A stretch of 64,000 nt of DNA from Streptomyces guryensis (GTDB lineage Bacteria > Actinomycetota > Actinomycetes > Streptomycetales > Streptomycetaceae). Shown here piece by piece: positions 8,489-16,897 of the stretch. The stretch spans positions 78,225 through 142,224 of the forward strand of contig NZ_JAJSBI010000025.1 in assembly GCF_021261325.1 (NCBI RefSeq), given 5' to 3'. Under the pieces are notes generated by a model that made no database searches, had not been told where the DNA came from, and saw only the letters and a list, made by a program, of their open reading frames with translations. The position numbers were made by a program, and so were the translations under genes. The first letter of the stretch is position 1; the number at the start of each line of letters is the position of its first letter.

Positions 8489-8994
8489 TGACTGCCGTAC
8501 AAGCAGATCTGCACATCGACCGTCCGCAGGTCGCGGACGGAGCCGCGTTGTGGCGGATTGCCAAGGACTCGAAAGCCCTCGACCTGAACTCGTCGTACAG
8601 CTATCTGCTGTGGTGCCGCGACTTCGCGGCCACCTCGGCCGTGGCCCGCGACGTGCGCGGGGAGCCGGTCGGCTTCGTCACCGCGTACGTACGGCCGGAC
8701 CGCCCGCGCACCCTGCTGGTGTGGCAGGTGGCCGTGGACGAGGCGTACCGCGGGCGCGGGCTCGCCGGCAAGCTGCTCGACGGGCTCGTCGCGCGGGCCG
8801 GTGCCGCGCACCGGATCACCGCCGTCGAGACCACCATCACGCCCGGCAACACCGGCTCCGAGCGCCTGTTCACCTCGTTCGCCGAGCGGCACGGCGCCCT
8901 CGTGGAGCGCGAGGTGCTGTTCGGCGAGGGCCTGTTCCCCGACGGGCCGCACGACCCCGAAGTCCTGTACCGCATCGGCCCCCTCTCCCTCTGA
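8488..8994 (+). CDS. ectA: L-2,4-diaminobutyrate N-acetyltransferase EctA
   Basis: 168 aa. EctA acetylates L-2,4-diaminobutyrate, the second step of ectoine synthesis. The GNAT acetyl-CoA loop is VDEAYRGRGLAGKLL (about residue 85), preceded by LLVWQVAV, and the early SSYSYLLWCRDF and TTITPGNTGSERLF segments are characteristic of EctA. The start is the ATG of MTAVQADLH; 48 extra in-frame upstream codons have no start support. First gene of ectABCD, followed after 81 bp by ectB. Confidence 0.95.
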   Translation: MTAVQADLHIDRPQVADGAALWRIAKDSKALDLNSSYSYLLWCRDFAATSAVARDVRGEPVGFVTAYVRPDRPRTLLVWQVAVDEAYRGRGLAGKLLDGLVARAGAAHRITAVETTITPGNTGSERLFTSFAERHGALVEREVLFGEGLFPDGPHDPEVLYRIGPLSL

Positions 8995-9075
8995 CCGACC
9001 CCGATGACGGCACCCAAGCCCCACCCCGCTGACGCCCCCTACGCACTCCCCCCACGCAACGAGGAGCGATTCGTC

Positions 9076-10347
9076 GTGACCATCACCCAGCCCGACCTCA
9101 GCGTCTTCGAGACACTCGAGTCCGAGGTGCGCAGCTACTGCCGCGGCTGGCCCACCGTCTTCGACCGTGCGCACGGCAGCCGCATGTACGACGAGGACGG
9201 CCATGAGTACCTGGACTTCTTCGCCGGAGCGGGCTCGCTGAACTACGGCCACAACAACCCCGTCCTCAAACGGGCGCTGATCGACTACCTGGAGCGGGAC
9301 GGCGTCACGCACGGGCTCGACATGTCGACCACCGCCAAGCGTTCCTTCCTGCAGACCTTCCAGGATCTGGTGCTGCGGCCGCGAGATCTGCCGTACAAGG
9401 TCATGTTCCCGGGCCCGACCGGAACCAACGCCGTGGAGTCCGCGCTCAAGCTCGCGCGGAAGGTGAAGGGGCGCGAGGCCATCGTGTCGTTCACCAACGC
9501 ATTCCACGGGATGTCCCTCGGATCGCTGGCCGTCACCGGCAACGCCTTCAAGCGGGCCGGGGCCGGGATCCCGCTCGTCCATGGCACGCCCATGCCGTTC
9601 GACAACTACTTCGAGGGCAAGGTCCCGGACTTCCTGTGGTTCGAGCGGCTCCTGGAGGACCAGGGGTCCGGGCTCAACAAGCCCGCGGCCGTGATCGTCG
9701 AGACGGTGCAGGGCGAGGGCGGCATCAACGTCGCGCGGCCCGAGTGGCTGCGGGCACTGGCCGAGCTGTGCGAGCGCCAGGACATGCTGCTCATCGTCGA
9801 CGACATCCAGATGGGCTGCGGGCGTACCGGTGCCTTCTTCTCCTTCGAGGAGGCCGGCATCACGCCCGACATCGTCACCGTGTCCAAGTCCATCAGCGGA
9901 TACGGCCTGCCGATGTCGCTGTGCCTGTTCAAGCCCGAGCTGGACATCTGGGAGCCGGGCGAGCACAACGGCACCTTCCGCGGCAACAACCCCGCCTTCG
10001 TCACGGCCACCGCCGCCCTGGAAGCGTACTGGGCGGACGGGTCCGCGATGGAGAAGCAGACCCGGGCGCGCGGCGAGCAGGTCGAGCAGGCCTTCGCCGC
10101 CATCACCGAGGAGAACGGCGCCGACGTCAAGGAGTACCGCGGACGCGGCCTCGTGTGGGGCCTGGAGTTCCACGACAAGGGCCGGGCCAACCGGATCGCG
10201 AAGCGCGCCTTCGAACTCGGGCTGCTCATCGAGACGTCGGGCCCCGAGAGCGAGGTCGTCAAGCTCCTCCCGGCACTCACCGTCACGGCCGACGAGCTGG
10301 ACGAGGGGCTCAGCATCCTCGCCCGCGCCGTACGGGAAACCAACTAG
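9076..10347 (+). CDS. ectB: Diaminobutyrate-2-oxoglutarate aminotransferase EctB
   Basis: 423 aa, the usual EctB length. It converts aspartate semialdehyde plus glutamate to L-2,4-diaminobutyrate, the first committed step of ectoine synthesis. Class III aminotransferase signatures are clear: GPTGTNAVESALKLARK (about residue 115), the PLP aspartate in LLIVDDIQMGCGRTG and the Schiff-base lysine in VTVSKSISGYGLP (about 270). The GTG at 9076 is chosen because GAGGAG lies 9 nt upstream and the protein then begins VTITQPDLSVFETLESEVR as in relatives; a longer frame from 9004 lacks support. Confidence 0.96.
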   Translation: MTITQPDLSVFETLESEVRSYCRGWPTVFDRAHGSRMYDEDGHEYLDFFAGAGSLNYGHNNPVLKRALIDYLERDGVTHGLDMSTTAKRSFLQTFQDLVLRPRDLPYKVMFPGPTGTNAVESALKLARKVKGREAIVSFTNAFHGMSLGSLAVTGNAFKRAGAGIPLVHGTPMPFDNYFEGKVPDFLWFERLLEDQGSGLNKPAAVIVETVQGEGGINVARPEWLRALAELCERQDMLLIVDDIQMGCGRTGAFFSFEEAGITPDIVTVSKSISGYGLPMSLCLFKPELDIWEPGEHNGTFRGNNPAFVTATAALEAYWADGSAMEKQTRARGEQVEQAFAAITEENGADVKEYRGRGLVWGLEFHDKGRANRIAKRAFELGLLIETSGPESEVVKLLPALTVTADELDEGLSILARAVRETN

Positions 10348-10376
10348 TCACGACCAGCAAGGAGTAGTGCAGCACC

Positions 10377-10787
10377 GTGATCGTCCGTTCGTTCAAGGAC
10401 ATCGAAGGCACCGACCGGCATGTGAAGGCCGCGTCCGGCACCTGGGAGAGCAAACGCATCGTCCTCGCCAAGGAGAGGGTCGGGTTCTCCCTCCACGAGA
10501 CCGTCCTGTACGCGGGCACGGAGACGTCGATGTGGTACGCGAACCACATCGAGGCCGTCGTGTGCGTCGAGGGCGAGGCCGAGCTGACCGACGACGAGAC
10601 CGGGCAGAAGTACACGATCACGCCCGGCACCATGTACCTCCTCGACGGACACGAGCGGCACACGATGCGGATCAAGGAGGACTTCCGCTGCATCTGTGTC
10701 TTCAACCCGCCCGTGACCGGCCGGGAGGACCACGACGAGAACGGCGTCTACCCGCTGCTCACCGAGCCCGAGCCCGAGGAGGTGTGA
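10377..10787 (+). CDS. ectC: L-ectoine synthase EctC
   Basis: 136-aa cupin enzyme that cyclises N-gamma-acetyl-diaminobutyrate to ectoine. The family start MIVRSFKDIEGTDRHV, the glycine-rich ITPGTMYLLDGHERHTMR cupin strand and the C-terminal VFNPPVTGREDHDENGVYPLL are all seen, including the metal-site residues Glu in ANHIEAVVCVEGE, Tyr in TMYLL and His in GHERH. GTG start with AAGGAG at a rather long 12-nt spacing; 29 bp after ectB. Confidence 0.96.
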   Translation: MIVRSFKDIEGTDRHVKAASGTWESKRIVLAKERVGFSLHETVLYAGTETSMWYANHIEAVVCVEGEAELTDDETGQKYTITPGTMYLLDGHERHTMRIKEDFRCICVFNPPVTGREDHDENGVYPLLTEPEPEEV

Positions 10788-10794
10788 CATCACC

Positions 10795-11682
10795 ATGACC
10801 ACCGTCACCGATCTCTATCCCAGCCGCGGCACCACCGAGGTGTCGACCCCGCGCCAGGACCCCGTCGTGTGGGGCTCCCCCGACACACCGGGCCCGATCA
10901 CCACCGGCGACCTCCAGTCGTTCGAGCGCGACGGCTTCCTGGCCATCGACCAGCTCATCGCCCCGGACGAGGTCACCGTCTACCACCGGGAACTGGAGCG
11001 CCTGGTCACCGACCCGGCGATCCGGGCCGACGAGCGCTCGATCATCGAGCCGAAGTCCAAGGAGATCCGCTCCGTCTTCGAAGTGCACAAGATCAGCGAG
11101 GTGTTCGCGAATCTGGTGCGCGACGAGCGTGTCGTCGGCCGGGCGCGGCAGATCCTGGGCTCGGACGTGTACGTCCACCAGTCGCGGATCAACGTCAAGC
11201 CGGGCTTCGGGGCCAGCGGCTTCTACTGGCACTCGGACTTCGAGACCTGGCACGCCGAGGACGGTCTGCCGAACATGCGGACGGTGTCCGTCTCGATCGC
11301 GCTGACCGAGAACCACGACACCAACGGCGGCCTCATGATCATGCCGGGGTCGCACCGCACGTTCCTCGGGTGCGCGGGGGCCACGCCCAAGGACAACTAC
11401 AAGCAGTCGCTGCAGATGCAGGACGCGGGCACGCCCTCGGACGAGGCGCTGACCGCGATGGCGAGCGAGTACGGCATCAAGCTCTTCACAGGCAGGGCCG
11501 GTTCGGCGACCTGGTTCGACTGCAACTGCATGCACGGCTCGGGGGACAACATCACTCCGTTCCCGCGCAGCAACGTGTTCATCGTGTTCAACAGCGTGGA
11601 GAACGCGGCCGTGGAACCGTTCGCGGCACCCATCCGGCGTCCCGAGTTCATCGGGGCGAGGGACTTCACGCCTGTCCGATGA
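10795..11682 (+). CDS. ectD: Ectoine 5-hydroxylase EctD
   Basis: 295-aa Fe(II)/2-oxoglutarate dioxygenase making 5-hydroxyectoine. The iron ligands are the His and Asp in FYWHSDFETWH (about residue 145) and the His in CNCMHGSGDN (about 248); the PhyH-family segment spans most of the protein. It begins 7 bp after ectC and closes the operon. The last 11 codons, IGARDFTPVR and stop, are repeated 83 bp further downstream with only silent differences (see 11649-11765). Confidence 0.96.
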   Translation: MTTVTDLYPSRGTTEVSTPRQDPVVWGSPDTPGPITTGDLQSFERDGFLAIDQLIAPDEVTVYHRELERLVTDPAIRADERSIIEPKSKEIRSVFEVHKISEVFANLVRDERVVGRARQILGSDVYVHQSRINVKPGFGASGFYWHSDFETWHAEDGLPNMRTVSVSIALTENHDTNGGLMIMPGSHRTFLGCAGATPKDNYKQSLQMQDAGTPSDEALTAMASEYGIKLFTGRAGSATWFDCNCMHGSGDNITPFPRSNVFIVFNSVENAAVEPFAAPIRRPEFIGARDFTPVR

Positions 11683-11765
11683 ACACCGCTGCCCGGCGGC
11701 CCACCCGCCGCGCAGCGGCAATCGGACACAGCATCGGGGCGAGGGACTTCACGCCCGTGCGGTGA
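11649..11765 (+). repeat. Duplicated 3' end of ectD (34-bp direct repeat)
   Basis: Copy 1 (11649-11682) is the authentic end of ectD and copy 2 (11732-11765) repeats it, 31 of 34 bases identical. All three differences are silent third-codon changes in the Pro-Val-Arg codons before the stop, so both copies encode the same tail. Each copy is followed by its own hairpin. This looks like a seam left by recombination with a diverged ectD. Confidence 0.85.
11686..11718 (+). terminator. Hairpin after ectD stop
   Basis: CCGCTGC pairs with GCAGCGG and inside it GGCGG pairs with CCGCC across a short loop. It starts 4 bp after the ectD stop codon. No U-run follows, as is usual in Streptomyces. Confidence 0.5.
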
Positions 11766-11786
11766 CTGGTCGTGGAGTGATTCGTT

Positions 11787-11843
11787 CTGGAGCGGGCGGC
11801 GTCACGGGCTTCACAGCCGCGCCAGTGACGCCGCCCGCTCCAG
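11787..11843. terminator. Strong bidirectional hairpin terminator
   Basis: A perfect 19-bp stem: CTGGAGCGGGCGGCGTCAC (11787-11805) pairs with its complement at 11825-11843 around a 19-nt loop. It lies between ectD and a convergent aminotransferase gene and can stop transcription from both sides. Confidence 0.8.
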
Positions 11844-11898
11844 TGCGTTCCCGACCGAGGATGCGGACCCCCAGGTGCGCGGCGAGCCCATGCCCGTG

Positions 11899-12984
11899 TC
11901 AGGCAGACAGGACGTCCAGCAGACGGTCGACATCGGCCGCGGTGTTGTACAGGTGGAAGGCGGCACGCAGGTTGCCCGCGCGGTCCGAGACCTCCACGCC
12001 GGCGCGGCTCGACTCGCCCTGGCGGCGGCCGAGTCCGGGGACCGAGACGATGGGCGAGCCGGGGGACGGAACGGACTCGTGGCCGAGGGAGGCCAGGCCC
12101 GCGCGGAAGCGGTCGGCGAGGACGAGGTCGTGGGCGCGTACGGCGTCCGTGCCGAGTTCCTCCAGGAGTTCGAGGGAGCGGCGGGCGCCGGCGTAGGAGA
12201 AGAGAGCGGGGCTCTCGTCGAACCGCCTTGCGGAGTGGGCGAGTTCGTCGATGGGGCCGTAACAGGCGTCCCAGGGGTGCTCTCCCGCCACCCAGCCGGC
12301 GAACAGCGGGGTGAGCCCGCCGAGGTCCTCCGGGACGACCAGGAAGGCCACGCCCCGCGGACAGACGAGCCACTTGAAGGCGACGGCGGCGGAGTAGTCG
12401 AAGGCGTCCGCGTCGAAGTCCAGCCAACCGGCGGCCTGGGACGCGTCGACGTACGTACGCGCTCCGTGTTCGCGCGCCGCTTCCCCGATCGCGGGCAGAT
12501 CGGCCACGCGCCCGTCGGCGGACTGTGCGGCGCTGACCGCGACCAGAGCGGTGCCGGGCCGCACGGACTCGGCGACGCGCTCCAGCGGCACGCTGCGCAC
12601 CTTCAGATCGGAGCGGACGTGGAAGGGGTTCACGACGGAGCTGAAGTCGCCCTCGGCGGTGAGGACTTCGGCGCCCTCGGGCAGGGAGGCGGCGATCAGC
12701 CCGCTGTAGACGGCGACCGAGGCCCCGGCCGCCACCCGGCGCCCGGGCACGCCGACGAGCCGCGCGAAGGAGGCGCGGCTCGCCTCCACGTCCGCGAACA
12801 TGTCGGTCGGCTGCCCGGCGGCCGCCGCCTCCACGGCGGTCCGCATGGCGGCCACGGTGCGCGCCGGCAGCAGGCCGGTGCTCGCGGTGTTCAGATAGAT
12901 GTTCTTCGGGGCGAACTCGGCACGGACGAGGCTCTCGAAGGTCTCCATGGATCCACTGTGGGCCCCGGAGAACCCATAGTCCAT
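11899..12984 (-). CDS. Class V aminotransferase / cysteine desulfurase-like protein
   Basis: 361 aa if started at the ATG at 12984; METFESLVRAEF at 12948 is an alternative start 12 codons in. Neither has a good ribosome site, although TAAAAA just upstream of 12984 would allow a leaderless message. Class V PLP features are YLNTASTGLLP at the N-terminus, TYVDASQAAGWLDFD (PLP aspartate) and the lysine in AVAFKWLVCPRG (about residue 220). The enzyme belongs to the kynureninase/isopenicillin-N epimerase-like branch; substrate unknown. Convergent with ectD. Confidence 0.8.
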   Translation of the reverse strand: MDYGFSGAHSGSMETFESLVRAEFAPKNIYLNTASTGLLPARTVAAMRTAVEAAAAGQPTDMFADVEASRASFARLVGVPGRRVAAGASVAVYSGLIAASLPEGAEVLTAEGDFSSVVNPFHVRSDLKVRSVPLERVAESVRPGTALVAVSAAQSADGRVADLPAIGEAAREHGARTYVDASQAAGWLDFDADAFDYSAAVAFKWLVCPRGVAFLVVPEDLGGLTPLFAGWVAGEHPWDACYGPIDELAHSARRFDESPALFSYAGARRSLELLEELGTDAVRAHDLVLADRFRAGLASLGHESVPSPGSPIVSVPGLGRRQGESSRAGVEVSDRAGNLRAAFHLYNTAADVDRLLDVLSA

Positions 12985-13047
12985 TGTCGATTTTTACGCA
13001 GTACAGCTAAGGAACGCTTATATATCGGCCCGGACCTGCATGTTTCC

Positions 13048-13764
13048 TCAGTGCTGCGGAACCGCGCATCCGTCGGGGCCGCATGCGTCCGCGTCCCCCT
13101 GGTCGATCAGCTGCAGCGGCGAGCGCTCGCCCCATGCCTGGGTCAGCGCCTGGGTGAAGACCTCGGCGGGCTGGGCGCCGGAGACGCCGAACTTGCGGTC
13201 GAGCACGAAGAACGGCACACCATTGGCGCCGAGCTCTGCGGCCTCGCGCTCGTCGGCGCGGACCTCGTCGGCGTACGCGGCCGGGTCGCCGAGCACCTTG
13301 CGGGCGTCCTCCGCCTCCAGTCCCGCGGCGACGGCCAGCTCCACCAGCCGCTCGTCGCCCTCGGTGAAGACGGACCGCTCCTCGGCGAAGTTCGCCTTGT
13401 AGAGGTTCTGGATCAGCTCGTCCTGCCTGCCCTGCTCCTTGGCGAAGTGCAGCAGGCGGTGCATGTCGAAGGTGCTGCCGTGGTCGCGGTCCCGGGTGCG
13501 GTACTCCAGCCCCTCGGCGGCGGCCTGCGCGCCCAGGTTCTCCTCACCGGCCTGCGCCTGCGCCTCGCTCATGCCGTACTTCTTGGTGAGCATCCTGATC
13601 ACCGGCTGGACGTCCCCCTTGGCGCGGCCGGGGTCCAGTTCGAAGGAGCGGTGCACGACCTCGACCTGGTCGCGGTGCGGAAAGGCGTCGAGCGCCTTCT
13701 CGAAGCGGGCCTTGCCGACATAGCACCAGGGGCACGCGATGTCCGACCAGATCTCGACCTTCAT
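13048..13764 (-). CDS. DsbA family oxidoreductase (FrnE-like)
   Basis: 238 aa, beginning MKVEIWSDIACPWCYVGK, with the thioredoxin-fold active site CPWC at residues 11-14. It has the helical insertion and VPFFVLDRKFGVSGAQP strand of the 2-hydroxychromene-2-carboxylate isomerase/FrnE branch of DsbA-like proteins. The C-terminus carries two further cysteines in CGPDGC. No signal peptide, so it is a cytoplasmic disulfide enzyme. The ATG at 13764 is used instead of an upstream one because the fold begins at once. Confidence 0.88.
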   Translation of the reverse strand: MKVEIWSDIACPWCYVGKARFEKALDAFPHRDQVEVVHRSFELDPGRAKGDVQPVIRMLTKKYGMSEAQAQAGEENLGAQAAAEGLEYRTRDRDHGSTFDMHRLLHFAKEQGRQDELIQNLYKANFAEERSVFTEGDERLVELAVAAGLEAEDARKVLGDPAAYADEVRADEREAAELGANGVPFFVLDRKFGVSGAQPAEVFTQALTQAWGERSPLQLIDQGDADACGPDGCAVPQH

Positions 13765-13845
13765 GTTCTCGGCTCTCTCCAGCTCGTACGGGTACGGAGA
13801 CGGAGGCACCCTCCGCCGACTTGATGAACGTTCAAGCAGCGGCTT

Positions 13846-14370
13846 TCATTCCCGTCCCGGGCCTTGCTTCCCGGTCACCGCGTACCGCAGGAAGAGGTGG
13901 TGGTCGCCTTCGGCGGGCGGGTTCTCGGGGTCCGGGACCCAGCCCTGGCGGGCGTAGAAGGCCTGGGCGCGCTCGTTGCCGGCGTGCACGTCGAGGACTG
14001 CGGTGCGCGTGCCGTCGGCCCGCCACTGTTCGACGCAGGCGGTGTGCAGGGCCGTTCCGATGCCGGAGCGCCAGTGGCCGGGGTCGACGTGGAACTGGAA
14101 CAGCCTGACCGTCCCTGCCGGGGCGCCCTCCGGGGTGCGAAACGAGGCGATGCCGGTCAGGCGGGCGTCGCGCACCGCGCACAGCACCTGGCCGTCGGGG
14201 CGCTCGATGGCCCGGCTCCAGGCGGTCCGCCAGTCGTGGCCGTCGTCCGGCAGGCCGTCCGGGCAGTACGTGGCGCGGGCACGCAGGTGCAGTGCGGCGA
14301 CGGCGGCGGCCTCGGCCGGCAGGGCGGTTCTGATCACCAGGGAGTCGACGGTCCGGTTCGCTCTGATCAT
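13846..14370 (-). CDS. GNAT family N-acetyltransferase
   Basis: 174 aa. The GNAT core is FQFHVDPGHWRSGIGTALHTACVEQW (acetyl-CoA loop RSGIGT, about residue 115), followed by LDVHAGNERAQAFYARQGW. Substrate unknown. The ATG at 14370 overlaps the stop of the GlxA/AraC regulator as ATGA, so the two are co-translated. The much longer frame running upstream through the regulator gene is a shadow. Confidence 0.85.
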   Translation of the reverse strand: MIRANRTVDSLVIRTALPAEAAAVAALHLRARATYCPDGLPDDGHDWRTAWSRAIERPDGQVLCAVRDARLTGIASFRTPEGAPAGTVRLFQFHVDPGHWRSGIGTALHTACVEQWRADGTRTAVLDVHAGNERAQAFYARQGWVPDPENPPAEGDHHLFLRYAVTGKQGPGRE

Positions 14371-15362
14371 GCAGCGGAGGACGTGGCCGCGGTGGCCTCG
14401 GTTCCCAGGCGGGTGAACTGCACCCGGTAGGCGCTCGGCGTCAGGCCGGTGCGGCGGACCAGGTGGGCCCGGAGGGAGTCCGCCGTGCCCAGGCCGCAGG
14501 CGCGGGCCACCTGGTCCATGGGGAGGGTGGTGGTCTCCAGGAGCTCCCTGGCGCGCTCGATGCGCTGGTGCAGCAGCCACTGCAGGGGGCTGACGCCGCT
14601 CTCGGCGTGGAAGCGGCGGGTGAGGGTGCGGACGGAGACGCCCGCGTGGCGGGCCAGGTCGGCCAGGCTGAGCGGCTTGTCGAGGTTGCGCATGGCCCAG
14701 CCGCGGGTGTCGGCGCAGACGGTGCCGCGCTCGGGCGGCAGCGGGGTGTGGGTGAACTGGGTCTGGCCGCCCGGCCGTACGGGGGCGACGAGGGCCAGCC
14801 GGGCGACCTCGTTGGCGACGGCGGCGCCGTAGTCGGTGCGGATGACATGCAGGCAGAGGTCGATGCCGGCGGCGTAGCCGGACGCTGTGACGTAGGGACC
14901 GTCCTGGACGTACAGCACGTCTCCCTGGAGGTCGACCTGCGGGTAGCGCCTGCGCAGCTCCTCGGCGTGCGCCCAGTACGTCGTCGCCCTGCGGCCCTGG
15001 AGCAGGCCCGCCTCGGCGAGCTGGAAGGCGCCGGTGCACAGGGACGCGATCCGCTTGCCGGCGTCGGCGGCCTCACGGACGGCGGCCACGATCCGCGGGT
15101 CCGGCTCGTAGGGCGCGCCCGTACCGGCGACGACCACCGTGTCCGCCTCCCGCACGGCCTCCAGCCCGTCGCGTACGTACAGGTCGAGCCCTCCGCTGGT
15201 GGGCACGGGCCCGGGCTCGGGGGCGCAGATGACCACGTCGTAGCCCGGCCGCCCGTCCACCTCGACCTTGCCGAACAGCAGCTCGGGGATGGCCAGGTTG
15301 AACATCGAGACGGGCGAGGGCGCGATCACGGCGATGCGGTGCGGGGCGAGCCGGGCGGGCAT
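14367..15362 (-). CDS. GlxA family transcriptional regulator (DJ-1/PfpI domain plus AraC HTH)
   Basis: 331 aa. The N-terminal DJ-1/PfpI-like domain spans about residues 1-185 (VVVAGTGAPYEPD, and the nucleophile-elbow region SLCTGAFQLAEAGLL), and a C-terminal AraC/XylS double helix-turn-helix spans about 225-320 (LSLADLARHAGVSVRTLTRRF and MDQVARACGLGTADSLRAH). The ATG at 15362 has CGGAGG 8 nt upstream. It is divergent from an MFS exporter gene 70 bp away, which it probably controls, and is translationally coupled to a GNAT gene. Confidence 0.9.
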   Translation of the reverse strand: MPARLAPHRIAVIAPSPVSMFNLAIPELLFGKVEVDGRPGYDVVICAPEPGPVPTSGGLDLYVRDGLEAVREADTVVVAGTGAPYEPDPRIVAAVREAADAGKRIASLCTGAFQLAEAGLLQGRRATTYWAHAEELRRRYPQVDLQGDVLYVQDGPYVTASGYAAGIDLCLHVIRTDYGAAVANEVARLALVAPVRPGGQTQFTHTPLPPERGTVCADTRGWAMRNLDKPLSLADLARHAGVSVRTLTRRFHAESGVSPLQWLLHQRIERARELLETTTLPMDQVARACGLGTADSLRAHLVRRTGLTPSAYRVQFTRLGTEATAATSSAA

Positions 15363-15432
15363 GGCCAGAACCTCCGGGTGCATGGCATTCGGGCCACTAC
15401 TGTACGACGGCCGAGATCCGCAGCATGGAGAC

Positions 15433-16800
15433 ATGCCGACCAACCAGATCCTCAAGGGTGCGCAACCCGCCCGCTCCGAGCGGGAGTTGACGCCCAAGCG
15501 GCCCTCCCCCGCGCTCACTCTCACCGCCGCCCTCCTCGGCTTCGCGCTGATCTGCCTCGACGCGTCCGTGGTGAACGTGGCCCTGCCCGCGATCGGTTCC
15601 TCCCTCGGCGCGGGGATGTCCGGTCTGCAGTGGGTGGTGGACGCCTACACCCTTCCGTTCGCCGCGCTGATGCTGTCGACCGGGGCCTTCGCGGACCGGA
15701 CCGGGGCGAGCCGCGCGTTCGCGCTGGGCACCACGGTCTTCACGATCGCCTCGGCGGTCTGCGGGCTGGCTCCGAACCTGCCGTCCCTGATCGGCGCGCG
15801 GGTGGTGCAGGGCGCCGCGGCGGCCGTCGTACTCCCGGCCTCGCTGGCACTCGTGCGGCAGGCGTATCCGGAGCCCAGGCGGCGGGCGCGTGCGGTGGCG
15901 GCGTGGGCCGCCGGGGGTTCGGTGGCGGTGGCGCTGGGCCCGGTGGTGGGCGGTCTGCTGACCACGGCGTGGGACTGGCGCGGGATCTTCTTCGTGAACC
16001 TGCCGGTGGGGGCGCTGATCGTGCCCCTGCTCAGGCGGGCCCCGCGCTCCGAACGCCGCCCGTCGCCGCTGGACCTGCCGGGGCAGGCGACGGCGATGGT
16101 GGCGCTCACGGGCCTGACGTTCGCGGTGATCGAGGGCGGTACGGCGGGGTGGGCGGCCCTGGTGGTCGCAGTCGTGGCGGCCGTGGCCTTCTTCCGCGTG
16201 GAGACGCGCAGCCCGCACCCGGTCGTCCCTCTCGGGCTCTTCCGCAACCGGACGGTGGCCGTCGCGGTCGCGGCGGGCGCGGCGGTGAGCGTGGCCTTCT
16301 ACAGCGTGGTGTTCGTCTTCTCGCTCTTCTTCCAGCAGGTCCAGGGCCTGTCCGCGCTGCACGCCGGGCTGGCGTTCCTGCCCATGACGGGCCTGATCGC
16401 GGTGACGAACGTGGTGGCGGGCAAGCTCGCGGGGCGGTACGGGCCGCGACTGCCGATGCTGTTGGGGCAGGCCCTGGCCGTCGTGGGACTGCTGGTCCTG
16501 CTGTACGTGGACGCCGGCACGTCCTCCGTCCTGGCTGCCGCGCTGCTCGTGCCGCTGGCACTGGGATGTGCACTGACGGTGCCGCCGCTGACGGCCGCGA
16601 TGATGGACGCGGTGCCGGCGGAGCGGGCGGGGGTGACGGCCGGTGTGCTCAATGCTGCGCGGCAGGTGGCGGGGGGTCTGGGGATCGCCGTGTTCGGGGC
16701 CCTGGTCTCCGACGGGTTCGAGGCGGGGATGCGGCTGAGCCTGGTCATCAGTGCGGGGGCGCTCGCGCTGACGGGTGCGGCCACGTCTCGGTTGCGGTGA
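15433..16800 (+). CDS. MFS transporter, DHA2 (14-TM) drug exporter type
   Basis: 455-aa membrane protein with about 14 hydrophobic segments. Seen are motif C-like LGPVVGGLLTT (about residue 170), LDASVVNVALPAIGSSLG in the first helix and WVVDAYTLPFAALML in the second, all typical of the EmrB/QacA group of proton-driven exporters. The ATG at 15433 follows GGAG closely. Divergent from the GlxA-type regulator, a usual arrangement for inducible efflux. Confidence 0.88.
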   Translation: MPTNQILKGAQPARSERELTPKRPSPALTLTAALLGFALICLDASVVNVALPAIGSSLGAGMSGLQWVVDAYTLPFAALMLSTGAFADRTGASRAFALGTTVFTIASAVCGLAPNLPSLIGARVVQGAAAAVVLPASLALVRQAYPEPRRRARAVAAWAAGGSVAVALGPVVGGLLTTAWDWRGIFFVNLPVGALIVPLLRRAPRSERRPSPLDLPGQATAMVALTGLTFAVIEGGTAGWAALVVAVVAAVAFFRVETRSPHPVVPLGLFRNRTVAVAVAAGAAVSVAFYSVVFVFSLFFQQVQGLSALHAGLAFLPMTGLIAVTNVVAGKLAGRYGPRLPMLLGQALAVVGLLVLLYVDAGTSSVLAAALLVPLALGCALTVPPLTAAMMDAVPAERAGVTAGVLNAARQVAGGLGIAVFGALVSDGFEAGMRLSLVISAGALALTGAATSRLR

Positions 16801-16804
16801 GTGC

Positions 16805-16876
16805 TGGGGGCTCCGCCCCCGGACCCCCGTTCGGCCCTGAAGGGGCCTCGTCCCCAAACGCCGGACGGGCTGAAAC
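16805..16876. repeat. Intergenic repeat family C, copy 1
   Basis: Begins with a GGGGGCTCCGCCCCC hairpin, continues CGGACCCCCGTTCGGCC, then CTCGTCC and CAAACGCCGGACGGGCTGA. The same order of blocks is found in the inverted pair at 61508-61720. It lies between convergent genes, where the hairpin may act as terminator. Confidence 0.8.
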
Positions 16877-16897
16877 ACCGCACGCCCCGCGGAGCGC

